The notes beneath the pieces are model-generated. The model ran no database searches and was not told the DNA's origin. It saw nothing but the letters and a program-made list of their open reading frames with translations. Position numbers and translations under genes: made by a program. Shown here in pieces: positions 31,296 to 42,003 of a stretch of 64,000 nt of DNA (the stretch's first letter is position 1; each line of letters starts with the position of its first letter). Source of the stretch: Carpediemonas membranifera (lineage: Eukaryota; Fornicata); assembly GCA_019828565.1 (NCBI GenBank), contig JAHDYR010000046.1, forward strand, positions 1 to 64,000. Direction: 5' to 3'.

Positions 31296-32945
31296 TTATT
31301 CAATCTCAACGACCTCGCACTTCTTCTGGTACAGCGTGGCGTGAGCCGGATCGCCTTCGATGACAATAGCGAAATTATCTGTCAACCCCCACAAGTCTGC
31401 ATCGGGTGCAAGCATGGTGGTGCCATCAAACAGGTATAAGATGGCGGAGATGCCTTGCATGCCGTTGTATCCGTCGTATGACTGGACAACAAGGATGTTC
31501 CGCTTCTGCTTCCTTGCCCAGACTCGGATGGCGTTCGAGTTATAGTAGCCGGAGTCCGGATCTGTCAGGCTACGCTCCGTGACATTCTTCTTAGACCAGT
31601 ACTTGGCCTTCACTGACTGGCAGAGGCCACGCTGCCACTTTTCGAAGTCGCCATCAACTCGGCCACCCAACTCAATGGCTTGGAGACAATATGCAACGCA
31701 GTTGCCGTCACTCTTGACATGAATCGCGGTACAGTTAGTCGTGAGAGCCTCCACGTTGATGCACGTCTGCACCGCGGCCTCAGAGGTGATGCGAGTCTGA
31801 GTCTCCGGCTCAGTCTGGATGCAGGCGTCGCATGTGTTCACCGTCTCCTCTTCTGCCTCACCCCTCTTCTCCTTCGCCTCCTCCTGCTCCTCCTCTGTCT
31901 CCTCCTCTGAGTCCTCAGGCCTGGCCTTCTCGGGCGTGATGAAGAGGGCCTTGCGCTTCACAGACATGGAGGCCTCGGGCTCGTTCGTAGCGCGTCGGGG
32001 GCAGGAAGTCCTGGAGAGCGTGCCAGACTGTGGCGGCATGGGGCTGGCGGCGAACGAAACATCGCAGGAAGCAAGGTACCCAACGTCATGCTCATGATGG
32101 ATACGCCTGCACTCAAGAAAATGGTCTCTTCTCTCGTCAGTCACCTGCTTCTTCAGCCGCTCGACCTGCTCCTTGAGAGATTGGATCTCCGTCTTCTGAG
32201 CAGAGATCAGACTGGCTGTCACGCGACGTACGACTCGAGCTTCAGCAGGGAGTCTCGTGGTCAACGTCTTCTCGCCAGTAAGCGCCTGAGTATCGATCTG
32301 GTCGGCCCAGAGATAGCGCTGAAGCACGTGGTCGGCGTGATCCTCGCCGGGACAGGGGGCGTTATCCCTGCGGGCCCGCACACGACGAGTACCGCAGATC
32401 TCATCGTACACTCGCTCCCATACCACGTCATACTTGGACTCGCGCGTGTATTCCATCTCCTTTTCCAACTCCTTTCGGTCTTCCTCATCGGCCAGCTTCA
32501 TCATCTGAACCCGAGTACAATCCCTGATGTCCTCGTCCTCCTCCTTCGCGAGTTCACACTCAAGCCTAGCGTTTGTCTTCATTCTAGCCTCACGAATGCT
32601 CTTCTTCACCCGAATACGCGCGCTCTCCACCTCGCCGTCGTACAGGTGCGTGAAGGTATCCCCGCCGAGGACCTGCTTCAGTGTTTTCTTGTGTTCCCCT
32701 GTGACCCTTTCACCCTCATTCAATTTCATCGTCGCCATAAACTGCGCCTTAAGGTCCTTCTTCATATCTTCCGTCTCCTGGCGCGTGAGGCGGAAGAACG
32801 TGGCAATACGCTTGAGATTAACACCTGTGTAAACAATTTCGCTCAGTAACGTACGTTCCTTGATCACAGTAGCGAGTAAATCGCGCCTAGGCAGCAAAAA
32901 GCGCGCGAAGGACGTCGCATTTGCCTTTAGCGCTTGCAGCTGCAT
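31296..32945 (-). CDS. OTU-domain cysteine protease of element E
   Basis: 549 residues. N-terminal 1-290 helical and charged, with a coiled coil at about 245-275 (SLKEQVERLKKQV). A linker at 302-350 (PPQSG, SRTSCPRR, SMSVKRKAL, ARPEDSEEE) is nearly identical in the E2 paralog at 62883. A Glu-rich tract follows, then CDACIQTEPE. The C-terminal OTU-like domain has SDGNC with catalytic Cys about 416 and PAHATLY with His about 535. OTU proteins deconjugate ubiquitin; as cargo this one may protect the transposase or alter host silencing, which is inference. Confidence 0.8.
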   Translation of the reverse strand: MQLQALKANATSFARFLLPRRDLLATVIKERTLLSEIVYTGVNLKRIATFFRLTRQETEDMKKDLKAQFMATMKLNEGERVTGEHKKTLKQVLGGDTFTHLYDGEVESARIRVKKSIREARMKTNARLECELAKEEDEDIRDCTRVQMMKLADEEDRKELEKEMEYTRESKYDVVWERVYDEICGTRRVRARRDNAPCPGEDHADHVLQRYLWADQIDTQALTGEKTLTTRLPAEARVVRRVTASLISAQKTEIQSLKEQVERLKKQVTDERRDHFLECRRIHHEHDVGYLASCDVSFAASPMPPQSGTLSRTSCPRRATNEPEASMSVKRKALFITPEKARPEDSEEETEEEQEEAKEKRGEAEEETVNTCDACIQTEPETQTRITSEAAVQTCINVEALTTNCTAIHVKSDGNCVAYCLQAIELGGRVDGDFEKWQRGLCQSVKAKYWSKKNVTERSLTDPDSGYYNSNAIRVWARKQKRNILVVQSYDGYNGMQGISAILYLFDGTTMLAPDADLWGLTDNFAIVIEGDPAHATLYQKKCEVVEIE

Positions 32946-33910
32946 TGATCTTGGTCATTAGCTCCTTCTTATCGAACTCAGTGGCTTCTTCCAGCCAAGT
33001 GAACAAGTCTAGCATCGTATATCGCCAAGAGACGTTAAATGGTTACTAAAAGTTTATGTATATCGCCTGCGGCTTGTAAGCACTCACACCGTGACTACCA
33101 CCAGCCGTCATCACACCCCTAGCCCTACCCACACGTCCATTCTCGCCGATGCTGATTAAATCGTCCGGCCAGCGAGCCGGGGCCTTTCGCAAATTTAATA
33201 TGGCCAAGAGACGTTATCTGCGGCTAAAACGAGCCCCATATAACCCCCTATGAAGTTATACGGAGAAATCATCGCCGATTTTCACGTTTCGGCGAGCTCC
33301 GGCCAAGGGGTCCAGGAGTCAGCTTTTGGGGGAAGGTCTGTGGTGCTATAACGTACCTCGGGACGTACTGTGGAGGCCCCTAGAGTACTCGGTCATGGCA
33401 TGTCAGACCAAGGGTCCCTCAAATCTGGCCCCATTCAGGATGCACCCCCTAAATGTTCCGTTGCAAGCGTCTGACGGAGGTTCTCTGGATACCGACCAAG
33501 ATGGAGGTCACGTGGATCAACGGACGATAATTGCGGTATTCTGGCCATGCCTGGTACTCTCAAATCATCTATACTGCTCTGTGGTTCATTTATTGTTCAT
33601 ATCGTATGGTCCTGATGGACTTATGATGATTGATGTTGTTTAGGGATTATTGTTGCTTTAGTGATGCTCTGCGCCCGCCAACTGATGTTTCTTAGTGTTG
33701 TGTACATGCCTACTACGTTAAAGCCGCCAGTATTCTTTCTATTCTTAAGTTCGCCATTTCAATCTCGTTGCGAGCATAAAGTGCGCGAATGCGCGGGTCA
33801 GTTCCCCCGTTTTCAGCGAAGCTGATGCGACAAAACAGAGGCAAGCGAATCCTTACACCTCAGGCGTTGCCAAGAGGCCGTTGTCTGCCAGGATCTATAA
33901 GCAGTGATGA
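32946..33910. other. Gene-free stretch of E
   Basis: No supported gene. Contains, at 33755-33790, the segment TTTCAATCTCGTTGCGAG then CATAAAGTGCGC, which recurs in E2 at 62540-62572 and more weakly in E3 at 40165-40192. On the minus strand it looks like a conserved promoter/leader whose downstream gene is decayed (about 15 codons remain). Confidence 0.5.
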
Positions 33911-34240
33911 GATATACGGATTTCAGACTTTCTGCCTGCACGACCTCAAATGTTGACTCCCCTCGGCACCGAAAAGGCACCTATATCCATGAATACCCTC
34001 TACAGTGATGTATCCACCCGATAAATGGATTTCAAATTTGTCGGGTCTCATGATAAATGGATTTCAGACTTTCGTACTGTTGGCCATCTGAGAATTTATG
34101 AACGACCTCTAGAATATTTTGAAATGCAAGAACGTGCCTATGGCACTCTTTTGTACCCCTGAACACGGTTTGACCACTGTTTTGGGCATTTGGAGAGATT
34201 CGAATTTTTGTGCATGACGAAAGTCTGAAATCCGTATATC
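33911..34240. repeat. MITE-like element with 22-bp perfect inverted repeats
   Basis: Arms at 33911-33932 (GATATACGGATTTCAGACTT and two more bases) and 34219-34240 are perfect inverse complements. Flanked by GA on both sides, a possible 2-bp duplication. Two further direct copies of the ATGGATTTCA core lie inside (about 34024 and 34055). It lies just upstream of the 34263 gene. Confidence 0.7.
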
Positions 34241-34262
34241 GAGGGAAGGAAGCCCGCAGGAG

Positions 34263-35471
34263 ATGGAAACAACCATGGAAGCTGTGAAGAATGCTTGGTT
34301 GTGCACCATCAGTAAGAAATCTTCCCGGAAAGCGGCTGCAAACAACCTTTCACGGTTCGTTCAATTCTTACAACGTGAGCGAGGGAGTACCGAGGACGAA
34401 GCGCTCTCCGTGATCCGGTCCGAGGAGGTTAGATCGCTTGTGCCCGGTTTTGCTGCATCATTGAACAAGGCAACCGCTGCTGTCACTCTCAGTGCCGTCA
34501 ACTCATTCCGAAACTCCGGCAGAGACAATGTCAAGCCGCTTGGGCAGTTTGAGCCTGTCGCATCGGAAGCTATTGTCCGACTAGTCTTCCCCTACAATGT
34601 GCTGGCTCTTATCATCAGCCACACGGGCATGACAGCTATTTCCGCCCGCGATATTGACATCAGTGAGCGAGCTCTTCAGCTTCCCGAAGAGCTCGCTGCC
34701 TGGATAGTATTCTCCAAGGCCTCATCCGCACTGTCTCATGTAGCGCCGAGCACCTTCTCGGAGGCTCTCAAGCAGGTCGGGCTCAGTGTCAACCAGCTTC
34801 GCTATGCGCCCCCGGTGCATGTCGATGTCAACCAGCTTAAGACGCGGGAGATTGAGAGAGAGAGACGGACTGGCAGGCCCAGAGACTTGACCAAGGTTCG
34901 GAAGGTCATTATGGACAAGCGCATCAGCCTCACCGATGATCAGTTCCGCCACCAGCTGGCAAACAGCCACCTGACGACCCTGCAGCGCCCGACGATCTTT
35001 GATCTCAACCCGGAGATCACAAGCTCTGCCGACCTGGTGCCGCCGATGCTCGATGGCTGGCTTTACAACAGGCTCAAGGCCAGAATGATCGAGCTTCACG
35101 ATACTAAGAAGAAAGAGAGGCAGAGCGAGGCTGACAAGGAGGCGGAGTTCGGCTCGCTGACTCGCGAGACAGAGATGCCAGAGGGCGAGAGAGAGGGCGA
35201 TACTGACGAGGAGGCGGTGTCCGACGAGCCAGCTTACCAGGCAGAGTGGATGCACTACGAGGTGCCAGCTCGCGAGGAGAGCGAGGAGGGCGCCTTTGGT
35301 GAGGAGGTGGACTTATGCAAGAGTGCCGATGAGGAACCAAAGATCGACCACGACGAGCATGGCGGGGAGGTGGCGGGCAGAGATGGTGATGGGGAGATTC
35401 AAGAGAATGTGATTGATGAGGAGCGCTCAGAGAGCGATACTGCCGACAGTATCGTCTTTTCCTTCATCTGA
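34263..35471 (+). CDS. 402-residue unknown protein, faint tyrosine-recombinase-like core
   Basis: Not confidently recognised. Residues 15-85 (RKAAANNLSRFVQFLQRE onward) resemble a SAM-like core-binding domain, and 115-145 (ALIISHTGMTAISARDIDI) resembles the TG-x-R-x-E-x2-L-x2-D-I patch of tyrosine recombinases, though the key Arg is not present. QLRYAP at about 180 might be a degenerate H-x-x-R region. The C-terminal 130 residues are strongly acidic with many Glu/Asp repeats. It stands 165 bp upstream of the kinase on the same strand. An accessory DNA-binding role is possible; no catalytic claim is made. Confidence 0.55.
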   Translation: METTMEAVKNAWLCTISKKSSRKAAANNLSRFVQFLQRERGSTEDEALSVIRSEEVRSLVPGFAASLNKATAAVTLSAVNSFRNSGRDNVKPLGQFEPVASEAIVRLVFPYNVLALIISHTGMTAISARDIDISERALQLPEELAAWIVFSKASSALSHVAPSTFSEALKQVGLSVNQLRYAPPVHVDVNQLKTREIERERRTGRPRDLTKVRKVIMDKRISLTDDQFRHQLANSHLTTLQRPTIFDLNPEITSSADLVPPMLDGWLYNRLKARMIELHDTKKKERQSEADKEAEFGSLTRETEMPEGEREGDTDEEAVSDEPAYQAEWMHYEVPAREESEEGAFGEEVDLCKSADEEPKIDHDEHGGEVAGRDGDGEIQENVIDEERSESDTADSIVFSFI

Positions 35472-35598
35472 CATTGTAAAGAGGAAGAGTTTATGATTGG
35501 AGCATAGCTGATGTCCATAAACACCATTCATAAGCCAGTCCTGGCTTGTTTTCCACTGCTACTTCTCTCGTTGCGACGCACAGCTAGCTGTCGCGAAA

Positions 35599-35610
35599 TG
35601 CACTTTAAGA
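35599..35610 (+). promoter_or_regulatory. Start-associated motif before the kinase
   Basis: TGCACTTTAAGA, 26 bp before the kinase ATG. The surrounding sequence (about 35505-35650) is conserved upstream of the kinase pseudogene at 38634, including short GCTAGCTGT/ACAGCTA inverted repeats. Confidence 0.5.
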
Positions 35611-35635
35611 CCGAATTTCACACAGCTACCTGTGC

Positions 35636-36941
35636 ATGGTGTTCGAGCTAGATAGCGACAAGCTGGAGCGACTTACTTCCTTACCTGGTAATAGTAGACA
35701 ATATCTGCACGACTTTGAACCTGAAAAGCTGCAGGTCGTGATCAAAGTTGATGAGCATTATGGTATGGAGGTTCCCACCCTGCTAGCGCTCAAGGACAGT
35801 CCGCATGTCCTCCCTGTCGTCGATACAGGTTTTGTCGACCGTGATCCAGCCTTCATGGCTCCTTTGGTCAACTGTACCCCCTTCGCTGGCATCTGCAAGG
35901 CTCACTCCAGCGTGCAGTTCCGCTATGTTTCGCATCTGCTGCAGGCAGTATGCTACATGCATGACCACGGGGTTGTCCATTGCGATATTAAGCCAGACAA
36001 CTTCCTCTTCAGCAAGAGTCAGAAGGGATACCTCATTGATTTTTGGGTCTGCAATGAGGAAGCCGGCTAATGGCGACGACAGGTGGGCCATACAACTGAG
36101 ATTCGCATCCGAGTATCGCGGCACCCATGGATATTTGCCCCCAGAGCTTTTCTACGAGTACCTTGTCTCGCGCTCAGTGATTCCTGCTGCACGCGACACC
36201 TCCAAGCTCGCGCGCATGACGGCAGGGGCTCTTTCCGTCACTTCTTATGTCGTGACACCTGCATCGGACATTTACTCTTGCGGTATTGTCATTATGATGC
36301 TCGTTAACGGTCTCTCTAAGTCCCCCTTTGCCGCGAAGGTGACTGACATGGGTGCAAACATGGCGCAGATCGACAACAAGAAGAAGAAGAAGATGCTGAA
36401 GCTTGGTAGCTTGCTGAACTGGTGCCAATTCTATGGTGGGCAGTTGCAGTTGTCACCTCAGGCACAGACACATTTCAAAGATTGCCTCGAGTGTGTCAAC
36501 GTGAACTCTGAGCTCCCGATTCGCGGCACCACGCCACCTACTTGTCTCAGCCTGTACGACCTGGCAATGCAGATGCTCCACTTCGACCCTGCGAAGCGTC
36601 CCACTGCTGCCGAATGTCTTGACAAGCTCAAGGTCATCATGCGCGTGCATGAATGCGTCGCCAAGCCGAGTCCGCTTCTGTTAGATGATACAGAAGAGGT
36701 CACCCTGTCTGCAGCTCAGCGAAAGAGACTGACCGACTGCTGTCAGCGAGGGTTTGAGGGTCAAGTCTTCTATCGGCGCTGCATAGTGTGTGGTAGAGAC
36801 CTTCATGGACGCGAGAACGTCAGCTGTGACACATGCCACAAGGGATACAGGCAGGTGAGCACCAATAAGTGCGCAAAAGGTGTGCGCGGAAGACTGCACA
36901 GGCAGTTTATTGCAATGATTGAGCGGACGAAAAGAGATTGA
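35636..36941 (+). pseudogene. CK1-like Ser/Thr kinase of element E (one homopolymer frameshift)
   Basis: ATG at 35637. VVIKVD supplies the ATP-site Lys with no clear glycine loop before it; MEVPTLL is the C-helix Glu; VVHCDIKPDNFLF is the catalytic loop, with Cys replacing the Arg of HRD. The frame breaks at a T5 run (36040-36044); with four T the sequence reads LIDFGSAM, restoring DFG, and continues with YRGTHGYLPPELF, ASDIYSCGIVIMML and a C-terminal zinc-like CIVCG plus CDTCHKGY. HxDIKPDNFL is typical of the CK1 group. The gene is intact apart from one base, so sequencing error is plausible. A decayed paralog lies in E3. Confidence 0.82.
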
Positions 36942-37059
36942 TACTTTCTGTGATGCAGGAATGAGATCAATGCTGCTGACAGGTCTCGAGATGGCAGAGG
37001 TGCTGGAGAAGAGAGAGCAGAAACAGAATCAGAAGTAAATGTCCTAAGGAGATGTAACA

Positions 37060-37515
37060 GAAGTAGCAAGCAATGTTTAATAACGTATGAACAGTCCTTT
37101 TGATGTTGTTTAGTGATTTTTGTGCATTAACGACCGAGAACAGTGGAGTGCAACGCAGATGTTGGTTATTGATGGTAGATGGCGCGCTTTTGACGACAGC
37201 TGGTTGCTTTTGCAGTATAAAGAACCGCATAGCTGCCACTAGTTCCTTCCAATAATGCTTTCCCGCCATTTTGAGGTTGGAATGAAATTCCAAGCACCGT
37301 GCACTTTATGTAATTGCCCAATATCAACGCCACCCCCGCCCCCAGCGCCTCCACGCCCCACGCCAACGCCACCTCCGCCCCCTGGCGCTCAGTTCAGGAG
37401 ATGTCCGGTCGATAAGCCATAAACTGCACGGATCCACAAACGTGGATTGGCCTGAACGACAGCGCTGAGGCCCAAACAGGTGGTGAGACATTAAAAAGAC
37501 TCATTTGCAATCCAT
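37060..37515 (-). repeat. Repeat R copy B
   Basis: Lies between convergent 3' ends of the kinase and the split gene. Same core as copies A, C and D, with the GATCCACAAACGTGGATTGG hairpin (about 37429-37449) and CATAAACTGCAC (37420-37431). Confidence 0.85.
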
Positions 37516-38264
37516 TTACTCAGTCCTCACCCTCTTACCACTTGTCTCGATCTCTGAATCATCCTCTATTGTGTTGTCCGCATGCTTCTGCTTTTCGGGC
37601 GACTCATGGGTCACCGCCGCGGTTTGTCCGAGACCAAATGCCATTCTTGCAAACGCCATAAGGTCTGGCGGGAATGTACTGCTTGTCGTCAGAGCATTGT
37701 AGATCTCAGGACGGATATCTTTCGCCGTTGAGTAAACCATGCACAGATGACTGTGAACAATGAGGGTGCTCAAGCCCCTGACTGTATCGTTATCCTTCGG
37801 GATCATTCGGTTCTTCAGCAAGGAAGTGAAGTCGGCGAAGTGGATGATGATGACACCAATGATGTTGTGGAACTTTGACATCATGCTTTCTGTCTCACCC
37901 ATCAGTTTCAGACGCTCCACAACGTTGTTGTAGAAGGGGGTCTTCGTTATGTTAAGGCGTGTGGAAAGTGCACCTTGCTTGTTCGCCTGGACAAAGATCC
38001 TCTGCTGCTGAAGAGCCACTGAGAGCAGGGCGTCGCTGGGGGCCACGTTTTCGTTATACTTAATCTTCTGGCTTGACAAACAGTCGTAGAGACAAAGCTG
38101 GTAAGCAATCCAGGCCCGAATAACTCGGACGTTGTTCTCCTGGAATGAGTGTTCCAGCTCGTGAAGGGTCGACTCACTGGCGTTGAAACCATCCATCCCA
38201 GAGATATCGATGGTAATGGCAGAGTTTTTCGGCACGCTGCGAATCCACGTTTCAAGGCTTGTCT
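37516..38264 (-). pseudogene. 3' half of a 389-residue unknown gene split by E3
   Basis: Continues the reading frame of 42004-42424: with E3 and one CT copy removed, 421 plus 749 nt make 1170 nt, exactly 390 codons including the stop, and the join reads RQEETSLETW. This half has a predicted helical middle (TLHELEHSFQENNVRV, QQQRIFVQANKQ) and an acidic, basic-ended tail (GKRVRTE). No recognised domain. Its 3' end plus repeat R was also duplicated to 29838. Confidence 0.85.
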
Positions 38265-38633
38265 CTCATACTGTTAAAAACGGGGTTTCGATGCCTGAGG
38301 AAATCATGAGGAAGTCCGTTTTCACGAAAAAAAATGGTGAAAGCATTAGATTCAGTAAAATCTTTTCACCATTTTCACAAGGCGCAAGAACACGAAAGAG
38401 ATGGCACTGAACACCCCTGGATGTACAGGACATCACTATACACGCTTTCCATGCATCTGTGAGCTTCTGCATTTTTGAGACTACTGTTCGCCAAGAGAAT
38501 CACTGAGGTTGTCGATAAATGCTATCCATAAGCTACTCCTGTCTTTATTTCCGCTGCTGCTTCCCTCGTAGCGACGCACAGGTAGCTGTCGCAAAATGCA
38601 CTTTAAGACCGTATTTCGCACAGCTACCTGTGC

Positions 38634-39042
38634 ATGGTGTTTGAGCTTGATTGAAAGGCACTGAACAATACAGGGCTACTCTGCAGGTAACAGTAAGCAA
38701 TACTTGAGCGACTTTGGGCCTCGAAAGTGGTAGGATCTCATCAATGTTTATGACCCACCCTCGCATCATCCTGATCAGAACTTCACGCTTACTCACATGC
38801 TCAAGTACTATCCATATGTCCTCCCTGTCACCGATGTAGTCGTTGTCGACCGTGTCTCAGCCTGGATACTCCTCCTGTCGACCGCACTGTCGTCTCCAAC
38901 GTCTGTTAGGTCGACCCTAGTGTCCAACTCAGTTATATTAGTCATCTAATGCAGGCTAAATTCGTCATACATGACCACGGAGTTGTTCAATGCGACTTCA
39001 AGTCTCACAATTTTCTTTTCCGCTCTGAACAGAATGTATAGG
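38634..39042 (+). pseudogene. Kinase pseudogene in E3
   Basis: Starts MVFELD then a stop; further on YIHDHGVVQCDFKSHNFLF-like sequence (about 38968-39030) matches VVHCDIKPDNFLF of the E kinase, with catalytic-loop residues altered and many stops. The upstream 130 bp also match. Shows that a kinase was ancestral cargo of the family. Confidence 0.8.
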
Positions 39043-39824
39043 TGACTGAATATGGCTCAGCGATGGCTAGAATCACAACTAATTGTCCTCTCTGACTCTT
39101 TAAAAGCTATTCGAGTGTGTCAGATCATTCTAATCTTTCCAGTCGCGCCATAATGTTAAACAGAAAGCCCAATCTCGCGATTGAATACGCATAGTCGACG
39201 CAGAGAAGCATTGTATAGCCAAGAACGCCTTCTTGAACATGACAGTATTGTTGACGTGACTCCAACATTAGTCCTCGGATTGATATTATGTCGAGACAGG
39301 AAGATGGGAGGGATGCACCACGACTCATGAGACTAAATGTCTCCCAAACCATCTCCTAAACCATTTGATGTAGTGTGATTGAACTTGTACTGTGTTTACC
39401 TTGAAGTGCGCCCCATGTATTTTTTTTGTTTACGTATATCAACATAAATACGCCAATTCATTATCGTAAAATTGCTGGGCCCGGGTCAGCACAGTCTAAG
39501 GACCCACCATACCGCTTTTCAGGCAGAAGTAGTCTGAACTCTAATTTTGCTTTACGTATATCTCAGTAAATAGACTCGAACGATATGTAAACACCTCGCA
39601 GCAGCCATAAAGACCCAATAGCTACCCCTTGGCCGATTTTCAGCTCATTCTGCACCTGCGCTGTTTTGGCCGTTTTTCGATGGGCATCTCATCGCTCCAT
39701 TTTCGATTTTGTCAATTTGGTCCTCAGAGGACACAGATTAAATTTTTCAGTGTCCTCTGAGGACAACATTGACAGGATTGTAGCTTATCCAGAACTTGGA
39801 GGTGGCCAGAAACTGAAATCGCTG
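39043..39824. other. Non-coding part of E3
   Basis: No gene seen. Includes a perfect 14-bp inverted repeat, TCCTCAGAGGACAC at 39721-39734 and its complement at 39750-39763. Confidence 0.5.
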
Positions 39825-39875
39825 AAAAGCTCAGAGACGTCGTTATATCATCTATAACGGCATCTCTGAGCTTTT
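39825..39875 (+). ncRNA. Possible structured RNA or cruciform hairpin
   Basis: Arms of 23 bp (39825-39847 and 39853-39875) pair at 21 positions around a 5-nt loop TCATC. No gene context; a single long hairpin such as this could be a small-RNA precursor or a replication/excision structure. Expression is not known. Confidence 0.35.
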
Positions 39876-41579
39876 GGGCGCACGGTTTCATCATGACGTG
39901 GAGATCGATGCTTGTGAAAATGAAGAATCGACTAGGAGAGCTCTACGCTTGCATGCAGCCTTCTATTAGGTTGTTGATGTTGGTTATATGCTTCTTTTTC
40001 GTTCTCGATGTATCTGGATGGAAGTTCTTTCACAAACTGCATTTGGCTGAATTGATGTTGGTTATTGATGATAAAGGCACCAGAATGGCTCATATGCATG
40101 CTATAAACCCGTTCTGTGCCGTTGGAATAGCGTTATTCGATAGTCGGTAGCACTTGTTGTTCGTTTCACTCGTTGCAATCATTAAAGTGCACAACGAGAA
40201 CTGATAAATCCTGGCCCATCTGTGCATGTGACAGCAACAAGGGGTCTCGGGGTAAGAGCAGGAACAAGAATTGGGAACAGCGAATTCCAGGCTGCCTGTC
40301 AACGAGCTAAGAACTGACCCCAGCCAGGTGAAACAAATGGAACTTCTCAGAATGTCATAATATTCGCTGCTGTATGAGACTCACTGCCTCCCCTGCTCAC
40401 CCAATTAGCGATATAGGGATTTAGGGATGTGCAGTGCAAGGACCGTGATAAATGCGGACGCAGAAGAGGCAGACCTAGCACTTGTGGGGAACACTCACAC
40501 CCCCGCTAAATCACACGCAAGGTCACCGGAGAAGACACAAGCCTCATAAAGTCCACAGGTATGAACTTTTGAGGTCATAACTCTATGCTCTATGGCGGGT
40601 GCAATTGTGATAGGAAGTGCGTTGAATGCAAGTTAGAGGTCTAATGCGCTCTAGAGTCCTTCTGGTCATCATTCAGCGGATGAGGTAGCGCCCAGGCCGG
40701 GTGGAGAGTGGCGAAAATGGTCATTCACGAGCTTTGGCAGTTACCCGCGTCTCTCGGCTGTGGGATAATGGGATACCGGACCTGTCCATGACCGAACACC
40801 AATCGACCTAAAATTGTATTTAATGCGAAAAATTTTTTACGATGGTGTCTCTGACCTCCTGCCATGATACAGGTGCGAGAGGTACAAAGTTACTTTTTTT
40901 GATGTTTTTCTCCCGAGACCATTTTGTGCCACCAAGAAAAAAAAAGTGGCACAAATGAGTTTGAAGTTTGTGTGCTGCAGAACTACATTCTGAGGTGTTC
41001 AGGGGATGTGTATAGTGTCTAATAAAGTACCCAGTGCAAACCACCAGCGGCATGATCATCACAATAGCGATTACGAACTGTGAAATTTCACATTTTCACA
41101 TTTCACGGAATTTTCACGAAACGCGATTACTGCGATTGCGACATCTTGGAGCTGAAAAGCGGCAGAAATGCCTGTAACAAGGATCTATAACATATCTTGA
41201 AGTTAGACTGCTGATAGCTAGTCTCGTTGTCGAGTTCTGAGCTTGCACAAAAAAGTTGAATCTGAATTTCACGGTCAATATTGACCTAGATCGCGAAAGT
41301 GAAGGTGTAAGAAAAGGCTAACTCACCAACGAGAGCAGCTAGAGGAAAATGGTAAAGGGTTTTGCAATCTGCATCCCCGGAGGAGTTCAGTTTCACACAG
41401 ATGAGGATTTGAGAAAGCTCCCCTTTCACAACGTCTTTGGGCACCTTCGACGGCGTCGATAATGATGAAGCATACCATTAGCCCTTATAGGCTATGATAC
41501 ACATCTACTGTTGACGAAATGTTCTGCAATGTTGTCATCGACGAGATATGGTACCACATTTTTTATATCTCAAGATTGA
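39876..41579. other. Non-coding remainder of E3
   Basis: An 85-codon plus frame at 39893-40150 has a hydrophobic stretch (LLMLVICFFFVLDV) but no other support. ATTAAAGTGCAC at 40181-40192 is a degenerate copy of the start-associated motif. The rest is AT-rich with repeated TTTTCAC words near 41088-41120. Confidence 0.4.
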
Positions 41580-41666
41580 TGAAGTGCCCCATCTAGCCGA
41601 GCATATCCGGGTGCTGTATGAAGGTCATATAGCACCCCAGTATGGTTGGTTAGTTGGGGCACTTCA
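41580..41666. ncRNA. Two-tier hairpin in E3
   Basis: Outer arms TGAAGTGCCCCA (41580-41591) and TGGGGCACTTCA (41655-41666) are perfect complements; inner arms at 41609-41621 and 41625-41637 (GGGTGCT to AGCACCC) pair with one mismatch. The 87-nt structure suggests a functional RNA or a cruciform. Strand unknown. Confidence 0.4.
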
Positions 41667-42003
41667 CCAATCCCGAGATCGAGTGATTCAATCAAAAGAA
41701 CCCAGCGACTGAGACATCGCTGAGAGCTGAAACCGAGAGAGGATGTATAAACAGTAGTACTGAGCTTGCTTACAGACCAGCTTGTCATTACGACCACTTT
41801 TCACCAACTACATAAAATGCGTTTCCCTATTTACTCGCCGATGAGCAAAGTAATGCTCGACAAAGATGTAAGATATGCGTTATTCATCTATAAAGCACCT
41901 GCTGTAGTATTTAAATCGGCTTCAGGGGTTCTAGTTTCGGATATCGCCATTTTCACTTCCTCACGACTTCCTCAGGCATCGAAACCCCGTTTTTAACAGT
42001 ATG

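Larger units (their letters stand above)
38267..42003. mobile_element. Element E3: 3.7-kb nested relative of E
   Basis: TIRs of about 49 bp starting CATACTGTTAAAAACGGGG with two mismatches, a 2-bp CT duplication (38265-38266 and 42004-42005), and a disrupted gene that rejoins in frame when E3 is removed. It carries only a decayed kinase and non-coding sequence, so it is non-autonomous. The CATRCTG terminus links it to E and E2. Confidence 0.92.

Noticed and set aside
39893-40150. 85-codon frame with a hydrophobic segment in E3
   Set aside because: Single support from hydrophobicity; surrounding sequence is decayed and no homolog is visible in E or E2.
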